Below, in pieces: positions 1 to 7,001 of a stretch of 23,131 bases of DNA. The translations under genes and the position numbers were made by a program. Position 1 is the first letter of the stretch. Each line of letters opens with the position of its first letter. Origin of the DNA: JBNKHG01 sp050290225 (GTDB lineage: Bacteria; Pseudomonadota; Gammaproteobacteria; Pseudomonadales; Cellvibrionaceae); contig JBNKHG010000074.1 of NCBI GenBank assembly GCA_050290225.1, forward strand, positions 1 to 23,131, read 5' to 3'. The notes beneath the pieces were generated by a model. It was given only the letters and a program-made list of their open reading frames with translations. It did not search any database and had not been told where the DNA came from.

Positions 1-1
1 C

Positions 2-127
2 AATAACAAGATTCGTGTACTGCAACGCCGCGCCTATGGTTACCGTGATGAGGAGTATTTAAAACTCAAAATCATCGCCTCTTTCCTCCCGCCTCTACCC
101 AAAAGGATGCTTTATGACCCACACTAA
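2..127 (+). pseudogene. ISL3-type transposase, C-terminal tail (cut by window edge)
   Basis: Frame 2 is open from the window edge to TAA at 125-127 and encodes about 41 residues. It contains the stretch NNKIRVLQRRAYGYRDEEY, followed by LKLKI and a short proline-rich tail. The 'NNKI(K/R)..(K/R)RRAYG(Y/F)RD' stretch is the hallmark end of ISL3-family (DDE-type) transposases. The rest of the gene lies left of the window, so it may be intact there. No terminal inverted repeat could be recognised after the stop. The next sequence is a 208-bp repeat that starts at 141. Confidence 0.75.
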
Positions 128-140
128 TCCGCGTAGACCC

Positions 141-348
141 GGAATTATTAACGGGCTTACCCAGGTAGGTGGGGGGAGTAATGACCATGCCATTCGGAGT
201 TATGGCCGTTGAAATTCCGGAAAATCCGCGACGTCAGGATGTGAGCAGTCGGTAAAATCCAGCGGTTGGACGCCGTTTTCGGTGGTTTGCACAAAGGTCG
301 CCATGAGGAGGCATTTTTCTCAAGAAATCCCGGTCTTGTTGCTGTGGA
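141..348. repeat. 208-bp direct repeat, copy 1
   Basis: This stretch is repeated at 5517-5724 in the same orientation with six differences in 208 positions, all of them transitions. It begins at GGAATTATTAACGGG and ends at GTTGCTGTGGA. It holds a 24-codon frame at 181-255 (MTMPFGVMAVEIPENPRRQD...), repeated in copy 2 with one Pro/Leu change. I do not treat this as a gene because nothing else supports it. Copy 1 lies between the ISL3 tail and the IS91 remnant. Confidence 0.9.
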
Positions 349-886
349 TTGTCAGTTGACGGTGATCGCGTAGCGCCGGTTCGGGTGGTGCCCGGGCGGC
401 GTGGTGCGAGAGTTGCTTTTGTTCTTTTTTCGCCAGATGGGTGAGAATGGCGTCAATCACCTGGGGGGTTTCGATGCAGGCAATGTACGGGGTCTTGAGA
501 GCGTAGCGCACCTGGCCGCTGCGAGTCAGGGCGAGGCGTTTCTCCGAGATGGCAGGGCGGGCCACATAGCGGCAGACTTGTTCGAGCTTGTGGCTCTGGT
601 GGGCGGCGGTGACCACCCCGGCGTGAAGGCTAAAGCCGGCGGCCTTGCCAACCGGGGTGATGGGCGTTGGGCCATCGTGGGCCGGCAACATTTGTAGAGT
701 GAAGACCTTGCGCCCCTGCTGGGGGCCGACGGCGATGCGGTTGGTGATGCTGTGCTGTTGCAGACCGGGAAGGGGTGAAGCATCGTCTTCGGACTCCAAT
801 GCCAGGTAGCTGTTCTCGGCGTCCTGGGTGAGCAGGCCCTCGCGCACCAGAAAGCACTTTTTGCGGTTCAAAATCACGTTTTCCAC
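320..886 (-). pseudogene. IS91-type transposase remnant with internal deletion
   Basis: The 188-residue frame carries characteristic IS91/Y2-type transposase sequence: ITNRIAVGPQQGRKVFTLQ (about 47-65), then GFSLHAGVV, LEQVCRYVARPAISEKRLAL (101-120) and VRYALKTPY (126-134). After KTPY the family continues with YRDGTTH, the Pro-rich region and the CxxC zinc-finger region. Here it jumps directly to IACIETPQVIDAILTHL, which is the normal family C-terminus. The deletion joint is near base 484 and removes on the order of a hundred residues. The N-terminal catalytic HUH/tyrosine part is also missing. The last nine residues (base 348 downward) are encoded by the 208-bp repeat, not by IS91. The protein cannot be an active transposase. 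Confidence 0.8.
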
Positions 887-1497
887 GAGGTTTGAACCTG
901 ACTTTTCAACATGCTTTCAACCAGAATCAAACGGTCATTGCCGAAATACATATCCGTATCGTTGACAAACATCGTCGGTGATCCAAAACCGCCACGATCG
1001 ATCAGATTCTGCGTGGTGACCCGGAGCGCCTGCTTATAATCCGGGTGGTTGATCTTTTCAAAGAACGCTTGTGAGTCCATGTCTTGGGACTCGACGATTT
1101 CTGCCAATACATCGTCCCGGGAAATATCCTTGTTATCCCGCCAATAGGCTTCGAAGACCGCCAGGCAATAGCGCACTAAGCAATCTTTTTCGAGAGCGAT
1201 AAATGCACCTCGCATGGCCTTCACGCTGTTGACCGGAAAAACGTCCGGCCAATTGAGCATCAGCCCGTAATGGCGAAACCAGTCGTTCAGATCCTTGCTG
1301 TAATAATTTTCGCGACGGGGGTTGGGTTGGGCCCGATATTGATAAACATCCTGGTTGACCACGTTAAACACACCTCCCACCAAAATCGGCCGCCAGTGAA
1401 CATTGACATCAACACGCGCAATGATGGGCTGAATGCCGACAAACGCCAGATACGTCCAGGGGCTGGAACAATCGAAGAAGAACTCGAGCTTAGTCAT
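874..1497 (-). CDS. 2-hydroxychromene-2-carboxylate isomerase-like protein (DsbA/GST-kappa fold)
   Basis: This protein of 207 residues belongs to the family of glutathione-dependent isomerases related to NahD and GST kappa, and is cytoplasmic. The start MTKLEFFFDCSSPWTYLAF matches the family opening DF.SP.SYLA, where the Ser is the glutathione-activating residue. The end GGFGSPTMFVNDTDMYFGNDRL matches the family cis-Pro and C-terminal motif. I chose ATG 1497 rather than the longer frame (to 1572) because the family motif begins there, a GGAG ribosome site lies upstream, and it overlaps the GST stop by 8 bases, as expected in an operon. The last few residues (QTSWKT) run into IS91-derived sequence, so the extreme C-terminus may have been replaced by the insertion. 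The actual substrate is unknown; family membership does not imply naphthalene degradation here. Confidence 0.82.
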   Translation of the reverse strand: MTKLEFFFDCSSPWTYLAFVGIQPIIARVDVNVHWRPILVGGVFNVVNQDVYQYRAQPNPRRENYYSKDLNDWFRHYGLMLNWPDVFPVNSVKAMRGAFIALEKDCLVRYCLAVFEAYWRDNKDISRDDVLAEIVESQDMDSQAFFEKINHPDYKQALRVTTQNLIDRGGFGSPTMFVNDTDMYFGNDRLILVESMLKSQVQTSWKT

Positions 1498-2212
1498 CGG
1501 AATCTCCGCTGGCCAACGTAGCCTCGGGAAGGACCGATGTCTGCCCGAAAAGTACCTTCCGCGCTCTGTCACTCATCTGTCCCGGCTGCGAACGAAATTC
1601 CTTCCCGGCATCCACGCCTCGACGGACCGCCGCCCGAACTTTGATGGAGTCGAACCAGCGGCGCAGGTGGGGAAACTTGTCGATTTCCTGCCCATAGCGC
1701 TTGTAAGGCAACAGCCAGGGGAAGGAGGCGATATCGGCGATGGAGTAGTCTCCCGTGAGGAATTCCCGGTCCGCCAGGCGGCGATTCATCACTCCCAGCA
1801 GGCGATCGTATTCGTTGAGATATCGCTGCCGGGAATAGTCGTTACTGTCCGGCATATAGTTGACGAAGTGACTCGCCTGGCCCGCCATGGGGCCTAGCCC
1901 GCCCACCTGCCAGAACAACCATTGCATTACCTCGTAAAATCCGCGCTCGTCCGGGGGTAAAAACAGGCCTGTCTTTCTGGCGAGATACAGCAGTATCGCG
2001 CCGGATTCGAACAGGCTGACGGGATTCCCTTCATCGCTCCTGTCCACGATGGCCGGCATGCGACTGTTGGGGCTGATTGACATAAACTCCGGGGTGAATT
2101 GATCGCCCGCGCCCAGGTCCACGGGCATGAGGGTGTAGGGCAGGCCGCATTCCTCCAACATGATAGAGACCTTCCAGCCGTTGGGGGTGGGTGCGAAGTA
2201 AAGCTCGATCAT
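1490..2212 (-). CDS. Glutathione S-transferase, YghU/YfcG-like (Nu class)
   Basis: This 240-residue cytoplasmic protein has an N-terminal thioredoxin-fold domain beginning MIELYFAPTPNGWKVSIMLEE, where TPNG.K is the signature of the YghU/YfcG type. The cis-Pro/glutathione site follows (SRMPAIVD...SLFESGAILLYLA). The C-terminal helical domain carries the usual N-capping motif (FLTGDYSIADIASFPWL). Nu-class enzymes act as disulfide reductases or glutathione peroxidases and can support etherase-like reactions. ATG 2212 overlaps the TGA of the MaoC gene (ATGA) and is preferred over the upstream frame extension to 2248. It is followed by an isomerase of a related thiol-dependent fold, so the operon handles glutathione adducts or thiol chemistry. 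The substrate cannot be read from the sequence. Confidence 0.9.
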   Translation of the reverse strand: MIELYFAPTPNGWKVSIMLEECGLPYTLMPVDLGAGDQFTPEFMSISPNSRMPAIVDRSDEGNPVSLFESGAILLYLARKTGLFLPPDERGFYEVMQWLFWQVGGLGPMAGQASHFVNYMPDSNDYSRQRYLNEYDRLLGVMNRRLADREFLTGDYSIADIASFPWLLPYKRYGQEIDKFPHLRRWFDSIKVRAAVRRGVDAGKEFRSQPGQMSDRARKVLFGQTSVLPEATLASGDSDD

Positions 2213-2694
2213 AGGTAGTCCGCCGCGTAATGGAACAGATGTAACCACTCACAAACAAGCGCGGGCTCATCGCTGCCTTCAACATGCAACTTAACCGCAT
2301 AGTTGGCCAGCAATTGGCCCTCGCGCTTTTCCGTCAGTTTCAGCATTTCGGTACTGGTGCGAACCCGGCTTCCCGAAAGTACAGGCTTGAGAAAGCGGAC
2401 CTTATCGAAGCCATAGTTAATCCCAAGCGTGAAGCCCTCGGGTATCGGCATTGTTTGAAAAACAAGGGGAGGCACCAACGAGAGCAATAACATGCCATGG
2501 GCAATAGTCCCGCCAAATGGCGTCTCCGTGGCCTTTTCCGGATCGATATGGATAAACTGACGATCCTCCGTGGCATCGGCGAACAGGCATATTCTTTCCT
2601 GGGCAACCGGCATCCAGTCGCTTAGACTCGGCGCCTCATCAATTAATGAATACAAATCGTGTACCGAAATAATGTTGTCCATGGCGTTAAACAT
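2209..2694 (-). CDS. MaoC-like (R)-specific enoyl hydratase
   Basis: A 161-residue single hot-dog-domain protein of the MaoC/NodN family. It shows the hydratase-2 motif ATEDRQFIHIDPEKA followed by PFGGTIAHGMLLLSL, with the catalytic Asp44 and His49 in place. This family adds water to enoyl-CoA or related conjugated double bonds. ATG 2694 has a GAGGA ribosome site about 8 bases upstream. A second ATG four codons in is possible but less well placed. The gene follows DUF2855 by 33 bases and overlaps the GST start. Single-domain enzymes of this size work as dimers. A CoA thioester substrate is likely but unproven. Confidence 0.9.
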   Translation of the reverse strand: MFNAMDNIISVHDLYSLIDEAPSLSDWMPVAQERICLFADATEDRQFIHIDPEKATETPFGGTIAHGMLLLSLVPPLVFQTMPIPEGFTLGINYGFDKVRFLKPVLSGSRVRTSTEMLKLTEKREGQLLANYAVKLHVEGSDEPALVCEWLHLFHYAADYL

Positions 2695-2727
2695 CGAAAC
2701 GTCCTCAATTGTGGCGGAGCAGATCGA

Positions 2728-3828
2728 TCAAAACGAGCAGATCAACGCATGGGCAGGATCCAGATTGCCGGCCCACACTTCCCTGTAAGTCTGTGCAATC
2801 GCATCCCGTCCCACACGCTCCTCGACCCGGTAATGCCGGCGAGCGGCATCGGCAAAGGCCTTCCAATTATCAGTGAGGCGTTGGATAAAGACGTCTTCTC
2901 CCCATTCTTTCTGCTGCTTGAGCACATGATCCGGCGCAAAAAAGAATCTGGGACGTGGGCCCGGCAGGGTATCTTTTGGCGCCGCCTGTTCTGTCCAGTG
3001 GCTTTTGCCGATCAAGCTGCTGTACTTCAGTTGATCACCCAGGTGGTGGTGAATATCGCTCAGCACTTTGCCGTTCCCGGAAAAATCGACACAGACGGTG
3101 GCTTCGTCGGGAGACAACCGTTCAATTTCGTCATAGGTGAGCACCTGATCGTAGAACCCCAGCGCCTCGACAAAGGCTTTATTTTTCGCCGAGGTCAGCC
3201 CGATGCAGGCGGCCGTTTTCCGTTGACTGAGTAAAAACGCCAGGGCGACTGCCGTCTTGGATGAGGCGCTAACAACTACAACCTGCCGCGCGGAAAAAAA
3301 TTGCTCTTCGGCCAGAAAGCCGTCCATCAGGAATGAAGTCGCAAATAGACCCCACAGTACTGGGCGCAGGTCTTCATATTCCGGCACATGCACGGGGTCG
3401 GCGTTGAGCCGGGTATAAGTGTTATAAGATTCGTGCAAAGCCCTGCGATGCGCATATTGATCGATAAAACTTTGCGTTTTGACCTGCTCCGGTTGCATCA
3501 ACAGATGCGTCGCCATCGGCAGATAACCAAACAGCCTTTCGCCGACCGGAATATCATCGTGCCGGGAGGCGATCACCGAGGCATAGCCCCAGACCGGGAT
3601 AATGCCCTGGTCCGGTTCATTGGATGCGAAATATCGCCAGTAGCCCAGCTTTTCCCCGGTAACGGCATAACTCATGTTATTCGCCGTCAACGCGAATTTT
3701 TCGACTTTTGCCAGGACTTGCCCGGCTTCGAGCGCCACGCTGGAGAGGTTTTCCCGCTGCCATCGCGATTGGGAAAGGTCTGTCTTATTCACCAGAAAGG
3801 TATAGTCGTCCGAGGTGTTTTCTTTCAT
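2728..3828 (-). CDS. DUF2855 family protein (MDR-like fold)
   Basis: 366 residues, close to the usual length of DUF2855 proteins, which have no established function. The N-terminal half includes FALTANNMSYAVTGEKLGYWRYF (about 45-67) and VWGYASVIASRHDDIPVGERLFGY (79-102). These resemble the GroES-like part of medium-chain dehydrogenases. The stretch RQVVVVSASSKTAVALAF (181-198) followed by IGLTS looks like a Rossmann beta-alpha-beta, so an NAD(P)-dependent oxidoreductase is a reasonable inference. No zinc-ligand cysteine pattern is visible, as in quinone-oxidoreductase-type members. It is the first gene of the minus-strand operon and faces the GlxA-type regulator across 179 bases. It ends 33 bases before the MaoC gene. 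Confidence 0.85.
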   Translation of the reverse strand: MKENTSDDYTFLVNKTDLSQSRWQRENLSSVALEAGQVLAKVEKFALTANNMSYAVTGEKLGYWRYFASNEPDQGIIPVWGYASVIASRHDDIPVGERLFGYLPMATHLLMQPEQVKTQSFIDQYAHRRALHESYNTYTRLNADPVHVPEYEDLRPVLWGLFATSFLMDGFLAEEQFFSARQVVVVSASSKTAVALAFLLSQRKTAACIGLTSAKNKAFVEALGFYDQVLTYDEIERLSPDEATVCVDFSGNGKVLSDIHHHLGDQLKYSSLIGKSHWTEQAAPKDTLPGPRPRFFFAPDHVLKQQKEWGEDVFIQRLTDNWKAFADAARRHYRVEERVGRDAIAQTYREVWAGNLDPAHALICSF

Positions 3829-4007
3829 TTGTCATAGGTTCCGTGGATTGTCGTTTCGGCAAATGATGCTGTAAGTGATTGAATGACAAGCACTAATTTC
3901 AGATCGCCATGAAGATGAAGGCAGTATAGAAACCACCGCCCCTTGACAACAGTGGCGATATCGACGTTTTATTGGTGAATCAAGCCACATCACCTTGGGG
4001 AAAGATG
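3829..4007. promoter_or_regulatory. Divergent promoter region between DUF2855 operon and GlxA-type regulator
   Basis: This 179-base gap separates two divergent genes. For the plus strand, TTGACA (3943-3948) followed after 17-18 bases by a T-rich -10-like hexamer (3966-3972) makes a plausible promoter for the regulator. On the minus strand, a good -10-like TATACT (complement of 3923-3928) lies 15 bases from TTGTCA, which overlaps the same TTGACAA, so the two promoters would share their -35 region. A regulator binding here could control both directions. No clear operator repeat was recognised. Confidence 0.4.
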
Positions 4008-5003
4008 ATGCCGACCATTGCCATGCTGGCCTACGAGGGCTGCTTTGCCAGCAGCCTGTCGGGCGTTCAGGACCTGCTGCTGTTTGCCAATGCCCACTGG
4101 CGCCAACAGCGCAACAGTGAGGAGAGCCTGTTTTCACTGCGAACCTTAACATCTGATGGCCAGCCAGTGGCCACCGCGAGCGGGCTAAGGTTGATACCGG
4201 ATGGAGACTGCAGCGACCTGGCGGATTGCGATTTTGTCTACCTGCCCAGTTTTTCCTATGAAGGCAAAGCAGCGTTCAAGCGACGAATTCAGCAATACAC
4301 CGGCGTTGTCGATCTGCTACGCCAATTGCACAACCAGAATAAAGCAGTCGCGACGCACTGTACTGGCAGCTTTCTGTTCGCCGAAGCCGGATTGCTGGCA
4401 GGCAAAAACGGCACCACCAGTTGGTGGATGGCCGAGATTTTCAAGCAACGTTATCCTCACATTCCGCTGGATGTCGGGCGGCTATTGATCAAGCACGACA
4501 ATACCCTCTGCGGTGGCGGCGCTGGCGCGGAACAGCTCATCGGGCTGTATTTAATCGAGCAGTATATGGGGCAAAGCATCGTTTCCCTCACCGCCAAGAC
4601 CCTGATGATGGACGTCAACCAGCTCGACCAAACGCCCTACATCACCTTGCAGAAGCAGCAGGGACACAACGATGCCCTGGTGACCCAGGCACAGTTATGG
4701 TTACAAAGACATATGAAAGACAAATTCTCCCTGGATGGCCTGGCTAAACAATTGAAAGTGAGTTCGCGCACCTTGTCCCGCCGCTTCAAGCTGGCGGTGG
4801 ACGACACGCCCTATGGCCACCTGCAGAACCTGCGCATCGACACGGCAAAAAAACTATTGGAAAGCACCAATCGACCGGTTGAACAGGTCATGCTACAGGT
4901 AGGGTACGAAGACATGAGTTCGTTTTCGCGCTTGTTTCATCGCAAAACGGGTTTGGCGCCCGGCGTCTATCGCCGTCGTTTTAATCCAAGAAAAGGCAGT
5001 TAG
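4008..5003 (+). CDS. GlxA-family (DJ-1/PfpI + AraC HTH) transcriptional regulator
   Basis: 331 residues. The N-terminal class-I-amidotransferase-like sensor domain (1-190) begins PTIAMLAYEGCFASSLSGVQDLL and contains the family motif VATHCTGSFLFAEAGLLAGKN (114-134), with the nucleophile-elbow Cys118. The C-terminal AraC/XylS DNA-binding domain (about 225-324) ends in the signature VGYEDMSSFSRLFHRKTGLAPGVYRRRF. I chose ATG 4008 because GGGGA lies 6 bases upstream and the family normally starts just before this beta-strand. TTG 3972, GTG 3975 and ATG 4005 are alternative in-frame starts. It is divergent from the DUF2855-MaoC-GST-isomerase operon and is the obvious candidate activator of it. Confidence 0.9.
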   Translation: MPTIAMLAYEGCFASSLSGVQDLLLFANAHWRQQRNSEESLFSLRTLTSDGQPVATASGLRLIPDGDCSDLADCDFVYLPSFSYEGKAAFKRRIQQYTGVVDLLRQLHNQNKAVATHCTGSFLFAEAGLLAGKNGTTSWWMAEIFKQRYPHIPLDVGRLLIKHDNTLCGGGAGAEQLIGLYLIEQYMGQSIVSLTAKTLMMDVNQLDQTPYITLQKQQGHNDALVTQAQLWLQRHMKDKFSLDGLAKQLKVSSRTLSRRFKLAVDDTPYGHLQNLRIDTAKKLLESTNRPVEQVMLQVGYEDMSSFSRLFHRKTGLAPGVYRRRFNPRKGS

Positions 5004-5075
5004 GGGCTTGGATCGGGAATTAGATCGTGACACTCATGCGCGCCACGGTCTCATGCACTGGGTGGTTACTCATGG

Positions 5076-5093
5076 GCCGCCCTTAGGGGCGGC
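5076..5093. other. GC-rich stem-loop downstream of the GlxA-type regulator
   Basis: GCCGCCC and GGGCGGC pair perfectly over 7 bp around a TTAG loop. There is no following T-run on either strand, so an intrinsic terminator is only possible, not shown. The stem also falls inside the decayed downstream frame of the 45-codon gene. Confidence 0.3.
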
Positions 5094-5100
5094 AGACGCG

Positions 5101-5238
5101 CTACACTTTATCCATTAAAGCCGGATCCCGCAGAACGGCACGGCGCAAGGCCGCCCAATCCTCCCATCGACCACGAGAAACCACGTCATCAATGGCGGCG
5201 AGAGTGTAGCGTTCGTGGTTGAGGTGACGGTGTTGCAT
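5101..5238 (-). pseudogene. Small conserved protein, truncated by an in-frame stop (45 codons)
   Basis: ATG at 5238 opens a frame that reads MQHRHLNHERYTLAAIDDVV and then SRGRWEDWAALRRAVLRDPALMDKV, ending at TAG 5101. The same frame continues after the stop with RVCRP and then a second stop. From memory, proteins of this type, found next to nucleotidyltransferase-like or AbiEii-like genes, run on with a RVCRPY-type sequence, so this looks like a gene cut by a nonsense mutation and then eroded. It lies 25 bases after the end of the Rpn-type remnant, in the same direction. The family call is a recollection and not secure; the translation itself is plain. Confidence 0.5.
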
Positions 5239-5263
5239 GGCTATCTGTGCCTTACGATCTTAC

Positions 5264-5515
5264 TCACGCGGATTTTGACCTGCATGGGCTGGCGTGTTTA
5301 GAGTCCTTCCAATACTCCTCTGACGTATTACACGTCAGTAGGCGGCCGCCGACAATTTCCAATTGTTCCAGGGAATAACGGTTCAGATCGACTTGAGGAT
5401 CATTGGGAAATTTCAACTTCCATTGGGACTGAAGCAGCTGCTTTTCGCCCTCCTTCCGACCTTCTGCTTGACCCTCTTTACGGCCTTCTTGTTGACCTTG
5501 CTGCCAACCGAGGAT
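5264..5515 (-). pseudogene. Rpn/PD-(D/E)XK transposase-type nuclease, C-terminal remnant
   Basis: On the minus strand an open frame reads ILGWQQGQQEGRKEGQAEGR, KEGEKQLLQSQW, then LNRYSLEQLEIVGGRLLTC and stops at 5264. The run of (K/Q/A)EGR repeats followed by a short helical 'LEQLE..G..LL' tail is typical of the end of Rpn-family recombination-promoting nucleases (PD-(D/E)XK transposase family) and their DUF4351-like tails. The catalytic N-terminal part is absent. Upstream (5517 onward) the 208-bp repeat begins and the frame closes, so the repeat boundary is also the break in the gene. Confidence 0.65.
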
Positions 5516-5516
5516 A

Positions 5517-5724
5517 GGAATTATTAACGGGCTTACTCAGGTAGGTGGAGGGAGTGATGACCATGCTATTCGGAGTTATGGCCGTTGAAATTCCGGAAAA
5601 TCCGCGACGTCAGGATGTGAGCAGTCGGTAAAATCCAGCGGTTAGACGCCGTTTTCGGTGGTTTGCACAAAGGTCGCCATGAGGAGGCATTTTTCTCAAG
5701 AAATCCCGATCTTGTTGCTGTGGA
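5517..5724. repeat. 208-bp direct repeat, copy 2
   Basis: Same orientation as copy 1 (141-348), with six differences, all transitions. Its left edge interrupts the Rpn-type remnant and its right edge meets a REP-like inverted-repeat region. Copies 1 and 2 bracket 5.2 kb holding the IS91 remnant, the DUF2855 operon, the GlxA-type regulator and the Rpn debris. Confidence 0.9.
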
Positions 5725-5727
5725 GAC

Positions 5728-5854
5728 CCGTAGGATGGTGGCACGAACGGTGGTTGGTTTTGTTGGCTGGAAAAGCACTAGCCAACCTACGGGGCAGGGG
5801 TCGGCTTCATCCCGAAATTATGGAGCTTGCGTAGGCCCGGTAGTGCTTGCCTAC
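5728..5854. repeat. REP-like inverted-repeat doublet
   Basis: The first unit (5728-5792) has an outer pair CCGTAGG/CCTACGG and an inner pair GTTGGCT (5762-5768)/AGCCAAC (5780-5786). The second unit (5831-5854) pairs GTAGGC with GCCTAC. Both loops carry TAGTGCTT, in opposite orientations, so the units look like inverted relatives of one repeat family. This layout resembles dispersed extragenic palindromes of gammaproteobacteria. Nothing in 5725-5950 looks like a gene. Confidence 0.55.
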
Positions 5855-5952
5855 CCGACGATGACGGTACGTGAGGTGGCCTTTTTATAATTTGAATCGA
5901 CACCACCGCGTCCGATAATCGCCGGGCAGTCGGACACGGCCCGCCATTCCCC

Positions 5953-5982
5953 TTGCAGTCACCAAAAAAACAGGGCTATGAT
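5953..5982 (+). promoter_or_regulatory. Putative sigma70 promoter of the XRE/MmyB regulator
   Basis: TTGCAG (5953-5958) is followed after 18 bases by TATGAT (5977-5982), about 65 bases before the ATG at 6049. It is the best -35/-10 pair in this gap. Confidence 0.45.
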
Positions 5983-6048
5983 TCAACAAAGGCCCCGATC
6001 GACCAAAAACAAGTAAAAATGGCCTGTTTTGCTAAGAGATAGGCGCAG

Positions 6049-6891
6049 ATGGAAACAGAAACCAGCCTTTTTGGCCGCACCCTCCGCTTCTGGCGCCAAA
6101 CCCTCAAAGTCAGCCAGGAGAGCCTCTCCCTCGACCTGGACATCTCCCGCAAACACCTCAGCTTTCTCGAAACCGGCAAATCCAGCCCCAGCAAGGAACT
6201 CGTCTTCCGCATCGCCGACATCCTTCAGCTCCACGAGCGGGATATCAACAACCTGCTGATTGCCGCCGGCTACGCGCCAACCGCCCTGGCCACGCCGGGC
6301 GGCGATTCTGGCGAAGGCGCCGGCGACCTGTGGCGCCGCAAAGCCATCACCATCATGCTCAAAGGGCAGGACCCCAACCCCTGCAACGTGCGGGACCGCT
6401 ACGGCTACATCAAGGCCGTCAACCGGGGCTGGGTCGCATGGTTCCAGCACTGGCTGGGGGATCTCATCTTCGAGGCGCCCCTGAACATCCACTCCCTGTC
6501 CTACGACGAAAACGGCCTGTGGAGCTGCATCAAAAACTGGGACGACATGGGCTGGCAGAACATCCTCGCCCTAAAGCAGGAACTGCTGCTGGCGCCCAAC
6601 GACGTGGCGGAACAACTCTACAACGACATCGTCAGCCGCCCCCAGGTGCAACAGGCCCTGGCCAAAGGCCGGCAACTGGCGCCCTCCGCCAACGTCTCCA
6701 CCGTTAAATTCCAGCGTGGCGAAGGCTCGGTACAAACCAGCACCATCATTACCACCACCTTCTCGGAAGACCCCGTCAGTGAGCCCCGCCTGCTGATCGA
6801 TACCTGGTACCCCCGGGACTTTGCCTTTCCCTACACCAAAGACGAACTGCTTTCCGACACGAGGCTGCACCACCCGCTTTTGTACTATTGA
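6049..6891 (+). CDS. XRE-family regulator with MmyB-like ligand-binding domain
   Basis: 280 residues. The N-terminal helix-turn-helix (about 8-62) reads FGRTLRFWRQTLKVSQESLS, then LDISRKHLSFLETGKSSPSK, a clean Cro/CI-type HTH with the usual 'S..LS.IE.G...P' recognition end. The remainder (about 95-270) is the MmyB-like domain: the GYIKAVNRGWVAWFQ stretch matches its conserved NAN-type region, and WYPRDFAFPYTKDELL matches the family's last strand. Members are thought to sense a lipid- or acyl-like ligand and usually regulate adjacent metabolic genes. It appears intact and ends LLYY-stop. Its last 63 bases recur at 8437-8499 after the hip insert. Its target is unknown; the downstream TonB receptor transcript is a candidate. 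Confidence 0.9.
   Translation: METETSLFGRTLRFWRQTLKVSQESLSLDLDISRKHLSFLETGKSSPSKELVFRIADILQLHERDINNLLIAAGYAPTALATPGGDSGEGAGDLWRRKAITIMLKGQDPNPCNVRDRYGYIKAVNRGWVAWFQHWLGDLIFEAPLNIHSLSYDENGLWSCIKNWDDMGWQNILALKQELLLAPNDVAEQLYNDIVSRPQVQQALAKGRQLAPSANVSTVKFQRGEGSVQTSTIITTTFSEDPVSEPRLLIDTWYPRDFAFPYTKDELLSDTRLHHPLLYY
6829..6891. repeat. 3' end of the MmyB gene, copy A of a 63-base duplication
   Basis: The codons for PYTKDELLSDTRLHHPLLYY plus stop are repeated at 8437-8499. The two copies encode the same residues and differ only at synonymous positions, in the codons for Leu, Leu, Leu, Tyr and Tyr. Confidence 0.85.
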
Positions 6892-7001
6892 CCCTATTCA
6901 GCATCTGAACCGATGGTTACAGTGGCTGATGTGCCTGAATTGATTTAGCGTCCATAATTGTGTACTTTATATGGGTTTATGACCAACATAATGAATGCAA
7001 A

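Noticed and set aside
181..255. 24-codon frame inside the 208-bp repeat, also at 5557-5631
   Set aside because: It is kept in both copies only because the whole repeat is nearly identical; it has one replacement change and no clear ribosome site.
2659..3837. Several plus-strand open frames across the DUF2855 gene
   Set aside because: They mirror the minus-strand gene, have no family motifs, and no ribosome site or operon context.
5566..5778. 70-residue minus-strand frame over repeat copy 2
   Set aside because: It runs across the repeat edge into the REP-like hairpins, has low-complexity composition and is not preserved in copy 1.
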